64,000 nt of DNA from Plantago elongata (Eukaryota > Streptophyta > Magnoliopsida > Lamiales > Plantaginaceae). The notes beneath the pieces are model-generated. The model saw nothing but the letters and a program-made list of their open reading frames with translations, was not told the DNA's origin and did not search any database. Positions 1 through 12,611 of this stretch are shown piece by piece (within the stretch, counting starts at the first letter, position 1; each line of letters starts with the position of its first letter). The position numbers were made by a program, and so were the translations under genes. The DNA lies in the NCBI GenBank assembly GCA_036897095.1, contig JAYMSP010000233.1, positions 1 through 64,000 on the forward strand. The letters are read 5' to 3'.

Positions 1-925
1 AACAGCACGGGGAGACAGCGGGGGGGGGTGGGGGGGCGGGGGGGTATCAACGAATACTCACGAAGGATTATACCATTGATCTTCTATGTACTGTTGTGAT
101 CTCCATGACATACGAAGAGGTGGGATCAGGTAGATATTTTCTAATCGAGAAAATTATCTTCGATCTTCTCTACCTTTTTTATATCCACAAAGAGGCTTAC
201 ATGGGGATTAACTGATATTCTCTAGACAGTATAAATGTTTTCGATCATGATGTCCATGACGGACGGGGTTAAAAGTTGGAGTCTAGCAGATATTATCTAC
301 TTTCTTCATCTAGAGCGGCTCGGAGGAGGGTTTACGAAAAAGTAACATGTGAAATTACGTTTGTAAAATGATAATTTTTGTCTGTATTTGGTGGGATGCC
401 ACATACCACCGCGGAGTTGCTCAAATAGGGAGGTTGGAGAAATTATGTTTGTGTAAAAAAAATTTGTTTTGGTGGTGGGGTGACCATGTGCCACCGCAGA
501 GTTGTTTAGGAACAAACATGTTAATTTTGTTGTAGTAACTTTGTATTTTATTTTATTCGGTTTGTTAGGAATATAATTGTTTTAAAGAAAACATGTACAT
601 GTTACTAATAAATATGTTTGGTACAATATGACCATATTTTTACATTTTATATATTTAACATAAACAAACACTCAATAATATAATATTTAATGAAGAAGGC
701 TAAAGATTGACACCACAATTAATGTTGTATACATAATATTGCTACTTGAATTTTTTGATTAATTTTTTTTTATTCTCTCTTTATTTATTATTAAAAAGTA
801 ATTTATCACATATTAATATTAGTATTCTTTAAAATAATCGTTACGTAAACGTTCAGCAATATGGACAGACCGATCACGGGTCCTATATGAAAGCCCAAGT
901 AACAAATTCATGCCTCTTTGTTTCT
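1..925. other. Intergenic, AT-rich, upstream of NOP56
   Basis: No gene is seen here. The first 44 bases hold three G runs of 9, 7 and 7 separated by single bases. An imperfect direct repeat of about 30 bases, sharing the core ccaccgc(g/a)gagttg, occurs at about 388-420 and 471-505, offset by 85 bases. The rest is AT-rich. Confidence 0.6.
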
Positions 926-940
926 AAACCCTAAACCCTA
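891..940 (+). promoter_or_regulatory. Telo-box and site II-like promoter motifs of NOP56
   Basis: A double telo-box, AAACCCTAAACCCTA, lies at 926-940, about 60 bases before the NOP56 ATG. A GCCCAA motif of the site II kind lies at 893-898. Telo-boxes combined with site II elements are known from plant ribosomal-protein and ribosome-biogenesis genes, which fits NOP56. The transcription start is not determined, so the box may lie in the promoter or the 5' leader. Confidence 0.7.
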
Positions 941-999
941 TATCTTCACCACCACCGTGGCGTAAACCTAAGCAGCCGCGAAAACTCAACCTCCATTCC

Positions 1000-3992
1000 A
1001 TGGCTCTCTACGTTCTGTACGAGTCTGCTTCCGGCTACGGCCTATTCTTAGCTCATGGAATCGATGAAATTGGCCAGAACACTGAGGCTCTTCGAAACTC
1101 TGTTACTGACCTCAATCGGTTTGGTAAAGTTGTTCAGCTCACCGCTTTTAGTCCCTATGAGTCTGCTCTCGATGCTCTCAACCAATGCAACGCCGTTTCT
1201 GAAGGTATCTCTTTCTGGGTTGTGTTTGCTTGGACTGGAAATGTGTTGATTATGTTCAAGTTTCGATTATTTTTCAAGTTTGTTTGTTGTTGTTGAATTG
1301 GTACTTTTTGGTGATTGTTTTAGCTTTTAAGTAGCTAGTTTATCCATTTAGTAGAGTAATGGTTTGTTCTCTTATGTGGAGAAAGCTGAGCTTTTTGCTG
1401 GGTTGTGGTTTGTATGGTTAACTGAAGAGTGAAGAGTGTCTTTTCCTGAGTTGTACATTTGTGGAGCTGGAGACACGTAGAATAGGTTCAATTTTCGATT
1501 TTGTCAAGGTTTTTGTTGTTGCTGTTGTATATTAGTACTGTTTGGTGATTGTTTTAGCTATTGAGGAACTAGTTTATCCATTTAGTAGAGTAAAGTTTTG
1601 TTCTTATATAAAAGAGCTGAATTTTTGCTGGGTACCTGTGGTTTGTATAATTAACTTGGTTTCTGAAGAGTATATCTCCGTCTGAGTTGTGGGTTCATGG
1701 AGCTGAAATGTGTTAAATAGGTTTAAGTTTTTGGTGATTGTTTTGATTTGAGTATGAAGTTATCTATCCAGTTGAGTGTTGTTCTTTTATATATAAAAGA
1801 GCTGAGCTTCTTGGTGGGTTGTGGTTTGTATGTTTATTGTTTAATATGGTAGGATCAATGACTGGAAAACTGAGTTATCTTGGTTTGTGTTTTTTTTTTG
1901 TGGGTTTAAGGCCAGATGACGGATGAGCTGAGGAACTTCTTGGAGCTTACTCTTCCCAAAGTGAAAGATGGGAAGAAGGCAAAGTATAGTTTGGGATTGG
2001 CTGAGCCCAAGCTTGGAAGTCACATATCCGAAGTGACTAAGATTCCATGCCAAAGCAATGAGTTTGTTCTTGAGATTCTTCGTGGTGTGCGCTTGCATTT
2101 TGATACCTTTATTAAGAACCTGAAGGTTGGTTTGTTTTCCGAACTGCTAGATTCAATTTGTTTCCTTTTTATGACATCTTAGGTGGAGCTTATGTAACAA
2201 TTTGATCATTCATGTTTCTTTTTTATATTTAATATAATCAGCCTGGTGATTTGGAGAAAGCACAACTTGGTCTAGGTCACAGTTACAGCAGGGCAAAGGT
2301 GAAGTTCAATGTCAACCGTGTTGACAATATGGTCATCCAGGCTATCTTTCTTCTGGATACTCTTGATAAAGATGTCAATTCCTTTTCCATGAGAGTGAGG
2401 TTTGTATTTTAACTTGTTGTACATGTGCCTGCTATGTGAAAAAGTTATTGTATCTTGCATTATTAATGATTGATACTTGCATTCGTTCAAATACTCTGTT
2501 CTGGATGTTTGTAGATTGCGACTGACTTTATAGTCTCCTGTCTTACAGAGAATGGTACGGTTGGCATTTCCCGGAATTGGTAAAGATTGTTAATGACAAC
2601 TATCTGTATGCCAAAATTGCAAAGTTTGTGGATGACAAGTCTCTATTATCTGAGGATAAGTTAGCCGACCTGACCGAAATTGTTCAAGATGAAGACAAAG
2701 CAAAGGAGATTATAGAGGCTGCAAAAGCATCCATGGGTAAAGTTTTGATTGAAGTGATTTGACTATGAATACATGCTTTATCTGTGCTCACGTTGTAACT
2801 CCATGTTCCAGGACAAGATTTATCACCAGTTGACTTGATCAATGTCAAACAATTTGCACAAAGAGTGATGGATCTTGCCGAATACAGGAAAAAGCTGCAC
2901 GCTTACCTTGTTGATAAAATGAATGACATTGCACCAAACTTGGCTGCATTGATTGGTGAAGTTGTCGGTGCACGTTTAATTTCACATGCTGGTAGTCTCA
3001 CTAACTTGGCAAAGTGTCCTTCATCAACACTTCAGATTCTTGGTGCAGAGAAGGCTCTGTTTAGGTAATAATTTGATTTCACATTTTGTCTTCAGTTATC
3101 TAATAATTTTTCCAATTGGCAATGAGTTTTGTCAGCAACTGCATATAATCTAACACATTACCTGGCTTGGCTTGTTTTAAAACCTTGTAAGGGCGTTGAA
3201 AACCCGTGGGAACACTCCAAAATATGGTCTTATATTCCATTCATCTTTCATTGGCCGTGCATCTGCTCGGAATAAAGGACGGATGGCTCGTTATCTTGCC
3301 AACAAGTGTTCTATAGCCTCTCGCATTGACTGTTTCTTAGGTATTCATACTTTGTTACTATGTTATACAGTGTAGTTCGTTGCATTCTATTGCTCAATTA
3401 CCTGATGTATTATTTATCTTGTCTTACAGACAAAACAACCACTACTTTTGGAGAAAAGTTGCGCGAGCAAGTGGAGGAGCGTCTTGAATTTTATGACAAA
3501 GGGGTTGCTCCTCGTAAAAACATAGACGTGATGAAATCAGCAATTGAGAATGTTGACAGCAAAGGTTGGCTATATATTGAATATATTCCTTTTCTTCTGA
3601 TCATTAATTAATCGTAATTTTTTGTTGACAGCAAAGGTTGGTTAAAGTTCTACTGTCAGTAGCTATTATTATCTTCACTACTGAACTGCATTTTGCTGCT
3701 TCATAATACGCCCTGACAATAAAATTGGCTGTCTTTTGCAGAGGACAAACTAATGGCTGATATCAATGATGATGCTGATGAGCCTAAAACCGAAAAGAAG
3801 AAGAAAAAGAAAGAAAAACGAAAATTGGAGGAAGAAGAGCCAGAGACGACCGATCTGAATTTAGAAGACGGAACTTCTAAAAAGAAGAAGAAGAAGAGTA
3901 AGAAAGATGAGAAAACCAATGATCCTCCTGTTGCAGCAAGTGAAGGGAAAAAGAAGAAGAAAAAGAAGTCACAAACCGAAGACAGTGATTAA
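1000..3992 (+). CDS. NOP56: NOP56, box C/D snoRNP core protein
   Basis: NOP56 is a core protein of box C/D snoRNPs. It works with NOP58, fibrillarin and the 15.5K protein to guide 2'-O-methylation and processing of rRNA in the nucleolus. Coding exons, read from frame and splice sites: 1000-1204, 1911-2125, 2242-2399, 2549-2736, 2812-3064, 3192-3340, 3430-3564 and 3742-3992. They join in frame to 517 residues, close to the usual plant length. The protein starts [16 protein letters not shown], typical of NOP56. It then carries the NOSIC and Nop domains ([16 protein letters not shown], followed by a [16 protein letters not shown] stretch). It ends in a highly charged tail with lysine runs and KKE/KKS repeats, as expected for nucleolar localisation. 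Promoter telo-boxes agree with growth-linked regulation. Intron 1 contains degenerate repeats, and intron 7 repeats a 19-base splice-site segment. Confidence 0.96.
1297..1855 (+). repeat. Three degenerate tandem units in NOP56 intron 1
   Basis: Three related units start near 1300, 1533 and 1728. Each carries in the same order TTTGGTGATTGTTTT, a tagtttatccatttagt-like piece, gagctga and tgtggtttgta. The first two units are about 230 bases apart and the third is shorter. They make up most of the roughly 700-base intron. No function is evident. Confidence 0.75.
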
Positions 3993-5186
3993 GTATCTTG
4001 GTCTGGTAAGGTAATTTGGTTTGCAAGCTTAGTAGAACTTGAATGTACTTGTTGCGTTAAGCATGTTGCAATCTGGATAATTATTAATCATTTCGGCTAG
4101 TTTGTATCAAGCATATTTATAATTTTGTGTTTTAGATTATTGTACTATTAGAGAAACTTTCGTCTTCTGAAGTAGAAAATTTTCATTTACGCTGAGCCCC
4201 CATTCTGTACATCAAGTCTTAACTGTTTAATCTGAAGCAATGTCTGGTTTGGAATCAGCTTTTTGTCTGAATACATATGCGTATCGGACTTCCACAGGAA
4301 CCAGAAATAGCAACTAAGCAAGGAAAATCCACAGCCATGGTGCTGATGTTGGAAATATGGTGCCAAAGGATCACCCTGCCGAACCCCACAACTCCGAAGG
4401 TTCCCTCTTGGAACCTCTGTTAACATCTGTTCCGCATAGTTTTATATAATTGTCAGTTTCACCACTGTTAAGTAAAAGTAAACGAATTTACACGGTAAAA
4501 ACATACCAACACTTTCATACGGAAGCAAAATCTTTGACAACGAGCCGCCACTAAGCATCACAAAATCCGAACACGTCGAAATAATGTCGGAGTCAAAGAC
4601 ATAACCTGTGTCATGTGCGCCGCCTTCTTTGTAAAACCAGTCACAGATCAAGAAATCTCCTAATTGCAGTTTAGTCCCCACCTCTCCAACAATATACATT
4701 TGAGGGTAAACAATGCAAATATTCAATAAGTTCTTGTAGATTAAATGAATAATAATGATTGGCTCTATTTTGATCTAGACTGGGCCAGGCCAGCCATCTT
4801 CTAGTACTCTTTCAACTAATTTATGTCGGCTACTTGCAACACTTGCACCATATCGTAATTCATATCGATCTTTTTTATGTAGCAACTGATACCATGTACG
4901 ACACTTAAATTATCATGATGGGTATTGAGGTGTAGTTGTAAGAATAACCGAAAACCCATTTGACATACTGTACATCCAAATTACCATATATAAGCAACTA
5001 GCTCAATGAAGGCTTGAAGTTTGTGTTCAAACTTTTCTGCGTACCTTTTGCCTGTGTTCCCTTTTCTTAAGTGACCAAATTGCAATTCTTGAACACCTCA
5101 ATAAAGTGATCCACACCATATATTTCCATATTTGAGCTGTTCAATAAAGTTTCTTGAATTTAGCCAGCCCGAAATCCAAGCAAATC
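3993..5186. other. Intergenic between NOP56 and the receptor kinase
   Basis: The first 150 bases are probably the NOP56 3' UTR. On the minus strand, 4187-4726 holds two open stretches of 79 and 94 codons. The longer one includes the peptide GDFLICDWFYKEGG and could be a relic exon ending at a GTATGT donor near 4507. I do not recognise the protein and no start or continuation is evident. The last few hundred bases before 5187 should hold the receptor-kinase promoter. Confidence 0.4.
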
Positions 5187-8100
5187 ATGCCTCTGCAATG
5201 GCAGCTCAGGCTGCTACTTGTCTGTAGTATTGCCATTGGAGTGATGGTTCAAGCTCAAAACACAACAAACCCTTTCAGGGCTACAACTGATCCAGTTGAA
5301 GGTGAGCTTCATCTTGATCTTTCTGTTCAACTCAAAATTATGTGTTTGGCTCTGAACTTGAGTTGAGTTTTACCAACACAAAAATTCAATCGGAATTGTT
5401 GCAGCAAGGGCTTTAAACAATATGTTCTCGCGATTGGGGCTTGGAGCAACACGAGATTGGAACATTAGCGGGGAATTATGTAGCGGGGTTGCAAGTGATA
5501 CAGTTACTCAAATAGATGCTATCAATCCCGGTATCAAATGCGATTGCACCTACTCCAACAATACTGTTTGCCACATTATTACTCTGTAAGTAGTTCTTTC
5601 AATATCAAATATTAATGAGCTGAGAGATAAACTCGATAATCGAAACGAGTTATTTTACTGAGAACTCGAACACCTTGGCGAACGAGTTGAGTCAAGCTGA
5701 ATGGAGGGAAAACTCACTGTTTCTTAATCTGGGAAACGTTTTTTTTTATCTAGATTTTGTCTGTAAAATACAATTAGAGATATTCTTTCTGTTATGTCAA
5801 TGTCAGTACTTCTTTGAATTAATTATCTTTGAAAATGATGAGGGTGATGAGATCATGGAAAATTCAATTAGTCCATAAGTTTGACCTTTTATGCTTGGCT
5901 AAAGCACTCTCTAGGTGGCAAGGCAAGATTGTTTCCTTTTTTCAAATTCATTGACATTATCATTCTAAAATAGACCATTGACATTAAGTAAATTTCATGT
6001 TGAGTTAAAGATACCGGGTTTCTTCTATGGCGATTTTGCCTTCAATTCGTCTATTACTCATAAACAGTGTGGGATACGAAAAAAAAAAAAAAAAAATGAA
6101 ATTACATGTACTAATTGTATATAGTATGTGCATTGCGGAAAATTCGGCTTAGTATGAGATAGTTTCACATTTGTATGAGCACCCTCTATCTGACTATCTC
6201 CAAATATTGAATTACTTGATGAACATGTACACAGGTGGATTTTTACAATAAACGCTGCAGGGCCATTACCACCAGAGTTATGGAGCTTGACTTACCTCAC
6301 TAACTTGTACGTATGTATTCTGTAGTTTTTGTGAGTACATGTCCCGGAACGTATGGCAAATATCAGTATTAATGAGTCCTCATTTTATTGTAGAAATTTG
6401 GCTCAAAATTATTTCACAGGTCCAATTCCTCCATCTGTACGTAATCTAACTCGAATGCAATACATGTAAGTACTTATCACTCTTATTGCTAACTTTTATA
6501 AGTTCAGTTTTACACTTGACAAGCTGTGCACTCAATTGATCTTCTAAGTTTCCATTCGATGGTCTCTTAATTGATACGCAGGAGCTTCAGCTTGAATGCT
6601 TTATCAGGGGAAGTTCCGGGCGAAATCGGGCAGCTCTCAGACTTAAGATTATTGTAATATTGTATCTTAATATCAGAACATATGTAGATTTCTAGACAAG
6701 TCATGAGACTAGCTATATAATGTGCGTACGTGAACTGAAAATAATCGGCTTGCTGTTAATGATGATCAGATCCATTAGCGGAAACAACTTCTCTGGAGCT
6801 CTACCATCGGAGATTGGGAGTCTATCAAGACTAGAACAAATGTATGTTTCCTCTACGTGACTTTTATGTTCATATGTTGTCCTGAGAGTTCCAATACTTG
6901 CAAAATACGTCTTAATATTCTGAATCAAGGAAGATTAAGGCGAATATGGGTGGACGAACTATATCATCTTTCTTTAAACGAACCTTGTCCCTGAAGTTCT
7001 CGTCCCATGGCCAGAAGGTACTATATCATCCTTCTTGAAACGAACCTTGTCGCTAAAATTCTTGTCCCATGGCCGGAGCATATTGTTTCCGTCCTGTTTA
7101 GAAAGAAATGGCAGTAAATGTTATTCTTGAGCTCCAATGAACCTGTTTACCTCAAACTATTATAGTATATGATTCCTTCCTTGTGAACTTTCTTCCTTTC
7201 CATGTTTTGCTGAATCTATTATCTTGGTAGATATATGGATAGCTCGGGAGTTAGTGGTCAGATACCTTCAACGTGGGCAAATCTAACGAGTATGCAGGCA
7301 ATGTAAGCACACTAGATCATATTTTGATCCTGTTCTCTAGATTTTGAGACGCTCCAAGTAAATTAGAACTGCATTTCAGGTGGGCATCAGGCAATGCATT
7401 CACTGGCCAAGTTCCTGCATTCATCGGAAACTGGACAGGCATGACCAACCTGTAAGACAGCACTGCTAAAACTCCAGTCTTGAATTTGAAGAGCTAGCTA
7501 TATAGTTGAGTATATAACATCATGCTGTGAAGATTTTACTGATTTAAACATGAGCAGGAGGTTTCAAGGAAATTCATTTCAAGGTTCGATACCATCATCG
7601 TTTGCTGCTTTAACATCATTAACAGACTTGTAAGTAGCAAATTTCTATTTTTGGATTATTCATCTTTCAAGGCTTCACTTAAAGTAATTAAAGGCGGTTT
7701 CTTGGTACTTCATATTCTTAGGAGAATAAGCGATCTGTCGAATGGAACCTCCACACTGGATTTTGCCAGGAATATGAGCTCTCTCACTCATTTGTAAGAT
7801 AGAATATAAAACCACATATATTCTGACTCCTTAATGCCTGACTTGATTGTGAATTTTTTACTCTGATCAGCGAGTTCCAATATTCTGAACTTTCTTCTAC
7901 AGGATTTTGCGAAACAATAATATTTCTGGTGCAATACCTTCATTTTTAAGTGCATTTCAGAGTCTTTACATCCTGTAAGTATTCTTTTTTATGCGGAACA
8001 CGCAGCGTATTATTGCTAATATGTAACGTTGGATGATCAAATGCATATACTATCCTAATATTGATCGGTATATATGTTTCAGGGATTTGAGCTTCAACAG

Positions 8101-11100
8101 TTTGACAGGAAGAATTCCAGATTTTCTCTTCAATCTCGCTTCGCTTAATCACTTGTACGTGATAATCTCTATTACAATCTTACAATGCATTCTATGTGCT
8201 GCAAAGGACCGAAACAAATAATTTATACATGTACCATGTCCTATCTTCAGGTTTCTCGGCAATAACATGCTTACTGGTGCATTGCCGCTCCAAAAGCAAC
8301 CAAATATAGTGACTGCGTAAGTCAGTTCATTAGTCATTACGTACTTAGATACTCTTGCTCTTAGCATCCTTAAAGGTAGTATGTTTTCTTTGGCAGAGAC
8401 TTATCATACAATGAATTGTCTGGGAGCTTTCCTGCATGGGTATCACAACAGAACTTGCAACTGTAAGATCACGAATCTTAATGTCATAATTTTCGTATCA
8501 GCTTAATTTTCTCAATGCTATATCTGTTCATATGGTGTAGGAATTTGGTTGCCAATAACTACACAGTGAGCGTAAGGTAAGCTTCGAACCAATATTATAT
8601 ATTTGTCTTTCTAATATACTACTACCAGATAATCTATCTACATCTGATCATGTTTACAAGTATATCCATTTAAACTGAAAATGATCATTTTTGTCTATTT
8701 AGTGGTTTGCCCTTGGGACTTGATTGCCTGCAGAGAAATTTCCCGTGCTATCGAGGATCACCTATATGTATGTTATATAACCCTATTTAATTTAAGGTGT
8801 CAAGATGAGGCTAGGAGTCACTGAACAAAGATAATAAAGAGCATTTAATTATGTAAGCTATTGTCATTGATGATATGCAGATTCAAATTTTTCCATCAAT
8901 TGTGGAGGTCCAGAAATTACGGCAAGTGATGGGATACTATATGAGAGAGATAATGAGAATCTTGGTCCAGCAACACATTACATGACCGGTACAGGCAGAT
9001 GGGCCGTTAGCAATTCTGGTTTGCCAGTTGATTCCCAAAATGCTACATACAGAAGCTCCAGCACACAACTAATAACGAATACATCGGATCCTCAGTTGTT
9101 TCGAACTGCTAGGACTTCGGCTGGATCATTAAGATACTACGGGTTAGGCCTAGAGAATGGAAATTACACTGTGAGGCTTCAGTTTGCTGACACATCATTT
9201 CCAAATGATAGGACTTGGATAACTGGTGGAAGGCGTGTGTTTGATATATATGTCCAGGGGAATCTGGTGGCGAGGGACTTCGACATACGAAGAGAAGCTG
9301 GTGGGATATCGTTAAGAGCTGTCACCAGGACATTCACAGCGCAGGTGAGAGATAACTTTATCGAAATCCACCTCTTTTGGGCTGGAAAGGGAACTTGTTG
9401 CGTACCTTTGCCATCTACCTATGGACCATCTATTTCAACAATCCTTGCCACACCAGGTAACTTTAACATATAGAACATAATAAAGATTTTAAACCAAGAT
9501 GTGCAGTATATAACTCAAAAATAGCAGTTCATTCCTTTCACTGGTATACTGACAAAAATTATTCCCCAGATTTCACTCCTACGGTTAGCAATATTCCTCC
9601 TTTTACGACCACAAATCGGAGAAGGAACCAAACACATATCATAGTAGGGATTGTTGTTCCAGTTGTTGCACTAAGTTTGATTCTTCTTGGAGCATGCTAT
9701 TATAGATACCAGAAGAGAAGAAAGCAAAGAAAGTTTGAAGATGAAGGTGAGATTCGATTACCTTAACTGCACTTCTTTACCTATTCTAGTGGAAACAATC
9801 AAGAACTAGAAGACCATTTGTCACAGATGCCTTACTTTCTCATTTGGCATAAAACTCCATTTCTATATCCTTCTCCAGAGCTACTAGGGATAGATGCACG
9901 ACCATACACATATACATATGCTGAACTGAGAGCCGCAACAGCAGATTTCAGTCCTGCTAACAAGCTCGGTGAGGGGGGTTTTGGGCCTGTTTATAAGGTA
10001 AACCAACAGCCTCAGTTGAAAATTATGCAAGTCCTGTTCTAATATGTGTTTCTCTTTATTTGTCACTTGGGAACTTATGATAAAAATTTACTCAAACTGG
10101 CAAATAGGGAACACTAGCAGATGGGAGACTCGTTGCTGTTAAACAGTTATCAGTGGCGTCTAATCATGGAAAAAGTCAGTTCGTGGCAGAAATTGCAACT
10201 ATATCTGCAGTGCAGCACAAGAACCTTGTCAAGTTGTATGGATGCTGCATCGAGGGGGTGAAGCGTTTGTTGGTTTATGAATATCTTGAAAACAAGAGTC
10301 TTGATCAATTACTTTTTGGGATTGGTATGTATGTGTATCAAGTTCAATAGATCATTCATGTCTTTATGTGACTGAAGCTTGCTTTTATATATTCTACCAA
10401 AATTTTCCTGCAGATAGGGATAACTCTTTATATCTTGACTGGCCAAGACGTTATGATATATGCTTGGGAGTTGCGAAAGGCCTTACGTATCTTCATGAGG
10501 AATCACGAGTACGCATCGTGCATCGTGATGTGAAGGCAAGCAATATTCTGCTGGATTCTGATTTCACCCCAAAAATTTCAGATTTTGGTTTGGCCAAGTT
10601 GTATGATGACAAAAAGACTCATATAAGTACTAAAGTTGCAGGCACAAGGTATGATTCACAGTTGAGCTAAAGATTTTCGTTTCATTTTGCATTTTCAGTT
10701 AGATCATTTTAAACGCTATGAAATGTGTGTATTGACATACATATGTAACCGTATCGTACAGAGGGTATCTTGCACCAGAGTATGCTATGCTTGGCCATCT
10801 TACAGAAAAGGCTGATATATTCAGCTTTGGAGTTGTGGTTCTAGAAATTATCAGTGGAAGATCAAATTGTAACTTGAATTTGGAGAATAATAAGATATAT
10901 CTTCTCGAATGGGTACTGCTTTCATATCCTTTAATAACAAATTCTTACATAAACCAGGTTTACATGTATGTCATATGTTAGGACGTACAATATCTTAAAC
11001 ATTTGTTTTTGCTTTGTTTTTAAGGTCTGGGAGCTTCATGAAAACAACAAAGAAATCGAGTTGGTAGACCAAACCCTGGATGGATTTGATGAGGCTGAAG

Positions 11101-11396
11101 CTAAACGAATGATCAATGTAGGTCTTTTGTGCACTCAAGCATCTCCAGGCTTACGCCCTTCAATGTCTCGTGTTGTGTCAATGCTTACCGGAGATGCTGA
11201 GGTTCCATCGGTGACTACTAGACCTGGCTACCTGACGGACTGGAAGTTCAATGATGCAAGTTTCATGAGTGAGCTTGCTAGTTCAGAATTCATGGATGCT
11301 GGCTCTAGTACCGATCATACACATACATTTGGTACAACCACATCAACAACTACGACACATTCACCAATAAATCCGAAAAAACCCACGCTTTCATGA
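5187..11396 (+). CDS. LRR-VIII-2 receptor-like kinase with malectin-like domain
   Basis: A plasma-membrane receptor kinase of the At1g56120/30/40 group; ligand unknown. Twenty-three exons join in frame to 1031 residues: 5187-5301, 5405-5585, 6235-6306, 6394-6465, 6582-6653, 6770-6841, 7231-7302, 7380-7451, 7558-7629, 7722-7793, 7903-7974, 8083-8154, 8251-8316, 8397-8462, 8541-8576, 8703-8767, 8881-9456, 9570-9746, 9879-9997, 10108-10324, 10414-10648, 10762-10912 and 11025-11396. Residues 1-24 are a signal peptide ending VQAQ. LRRs follow at about 85-400; ten exons in a row are exactly 72 bases (one repeat each) and the next two are 66. A malectin-like domain (about 417-608) starts [11 protein letters not shown], and a transmembrane helix lies near 632-655. 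The kinase has [14 protein letters not shown] (K about 719), [10 protein letters not shown] and DFGLAK, so it is an RD kinase that should be active. The start is the ATG before the signal peptide; an upstream in-frame TTG is not used. Confidence 0.95.
6959..7080 (-). repeat. 62-bp tandem duplication in receptor-kinase intron 6
   Basis: Two diverged copies of a 62-base unit begin at ctatatcatc (6959 and 7021). Read on the minus strand, each encodes a peptide like [14 protein letters not shown]. This faintly resembles the C-terminal end of Ty3/gypsy-type polyproteins (LEDKVxxK), so it may be a small, very decayed fossil of such an element. The match is too short to be sure. Confidence 0.5.
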
Positions 11397-12611
11397 GACA
11401 GGTTATTTTCTAGCTGGGGAGATGATGATCCTCAATATGATCCCTTTTTTTACTTTTTTTCTGTTTATAATTTTTTTAAAATTTTTTTTATGCGTGATGG
11501 AAACCAAGAAACAGTATACGTAATTTAAGGAACAGTATAAATGTGCAAGGAACAATGTATCGTTCATAACTTGTGAATCTGTATCGTTCCACGAGAAGAT
11601 ATGGCAAAGTCCCACTTTTACTTTACACAATGGGAAATACCACTTTACAACGTAGATAGAAGTTATTTATCTTTATTTCAAGAGTTCGAACATATTTTTT
11701 ACTTTTCAAGGTCTTCTATTTATTCGAGAAGTACTCTAAAACTTCTCTTCCTTTTAAGATTCCATCTCTTAACACAAATTTTCTTGTAAGATTCTATTAT
11801 TCAACACTTCTCATATTCATAAACGAACAACTAAACATGTGAAACTATTAAAATTAATGAAGAAGTCAATATTACATAAAAGTCCGGTGAATTGCACATG
11901 ATGTTATAAGAAATGTCGATGTAGCAGTCATACAAATATCTTGCATTACTACAAATCATTAAATATACGTTATTCGAATCAATTATACGGTGCTTGAAAA
12001 TATATTAATTTTCAATAGAGTGATTTGACAAGACATATAATTATCATTTTATATAGACAAACCTATATTTCAATAAAATCATCTATACTATTAAATTTTT
12101 TATTATTAAAATTGTCTCTTTTTGAAATATGAAAAAAAATATAGATATTTTAATTAATAACATCGATCGACAACTTACGCTATAATTAAATGTTTACTAA
12201 AATTAGAAAAAACGTATAGAGCTAATGTTTGAAGCAAATTGAAACTAGGTCTAATTTCACGTTCGAATTGAGAAAATTCTATTTAATTGAGTTTTTGTAC
12301 CACGTTTATATACAAAAATGCAACTAAACTTAATGTTCTCGGTCCAAATTCAGAACCAAATCCGTCTCGAATTTTACACACCGAACTAATCATCAATCAT
12401 CTGGTCCAACCATTCGAGTGGTTAGTTGAGCTACCTAGCTACTGCGGATCTTCCTATGCTCAAACACTCGTCTTCTCCGTCTCATCTACTTTCATCTCTG
12501 CTCTGTTTTCTTCCAGTCTCCACAAGGTAAAACCTTTCTCTAAACCCATATTTTCTTTCTACTTTTTTATGGAATCCGATTCATTTACATAACTTTTACG
12601 TTATCTTGAAT
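11397..12611. other. Intergenic, AT-rich
   Basis: This stretch holds the 3' UTR of the receptor kinase and the promoter and leader of the PPR gene. A possible donor (cacaag|gtaaaa, near 12526) would suggest a 5' UTR intron in the PPR gene, but no good acceptor precedes the ATG. No gene is supported. Confidence 0.5.

Noticed and set aside
1205-1910. Intronic box C/D snoRNAs in NOP56, as in animals
   Set aside because: The repeats carry GGTGATTG and AGCTGA, but no proper RTGATGA C box with a matched D box and terminal stem was found.
4187-4426. GVRQGDPLAP on the minus strand as a LINE reverse-transcriptase motif
   Set aside because: Only about ten residues match; no YADD or other RT blocks lie in order around it.
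12287-12592. ORF of 101 codons before the PPR gene
   Set aside because: No family resemblance; the region looks like promoter and leader.
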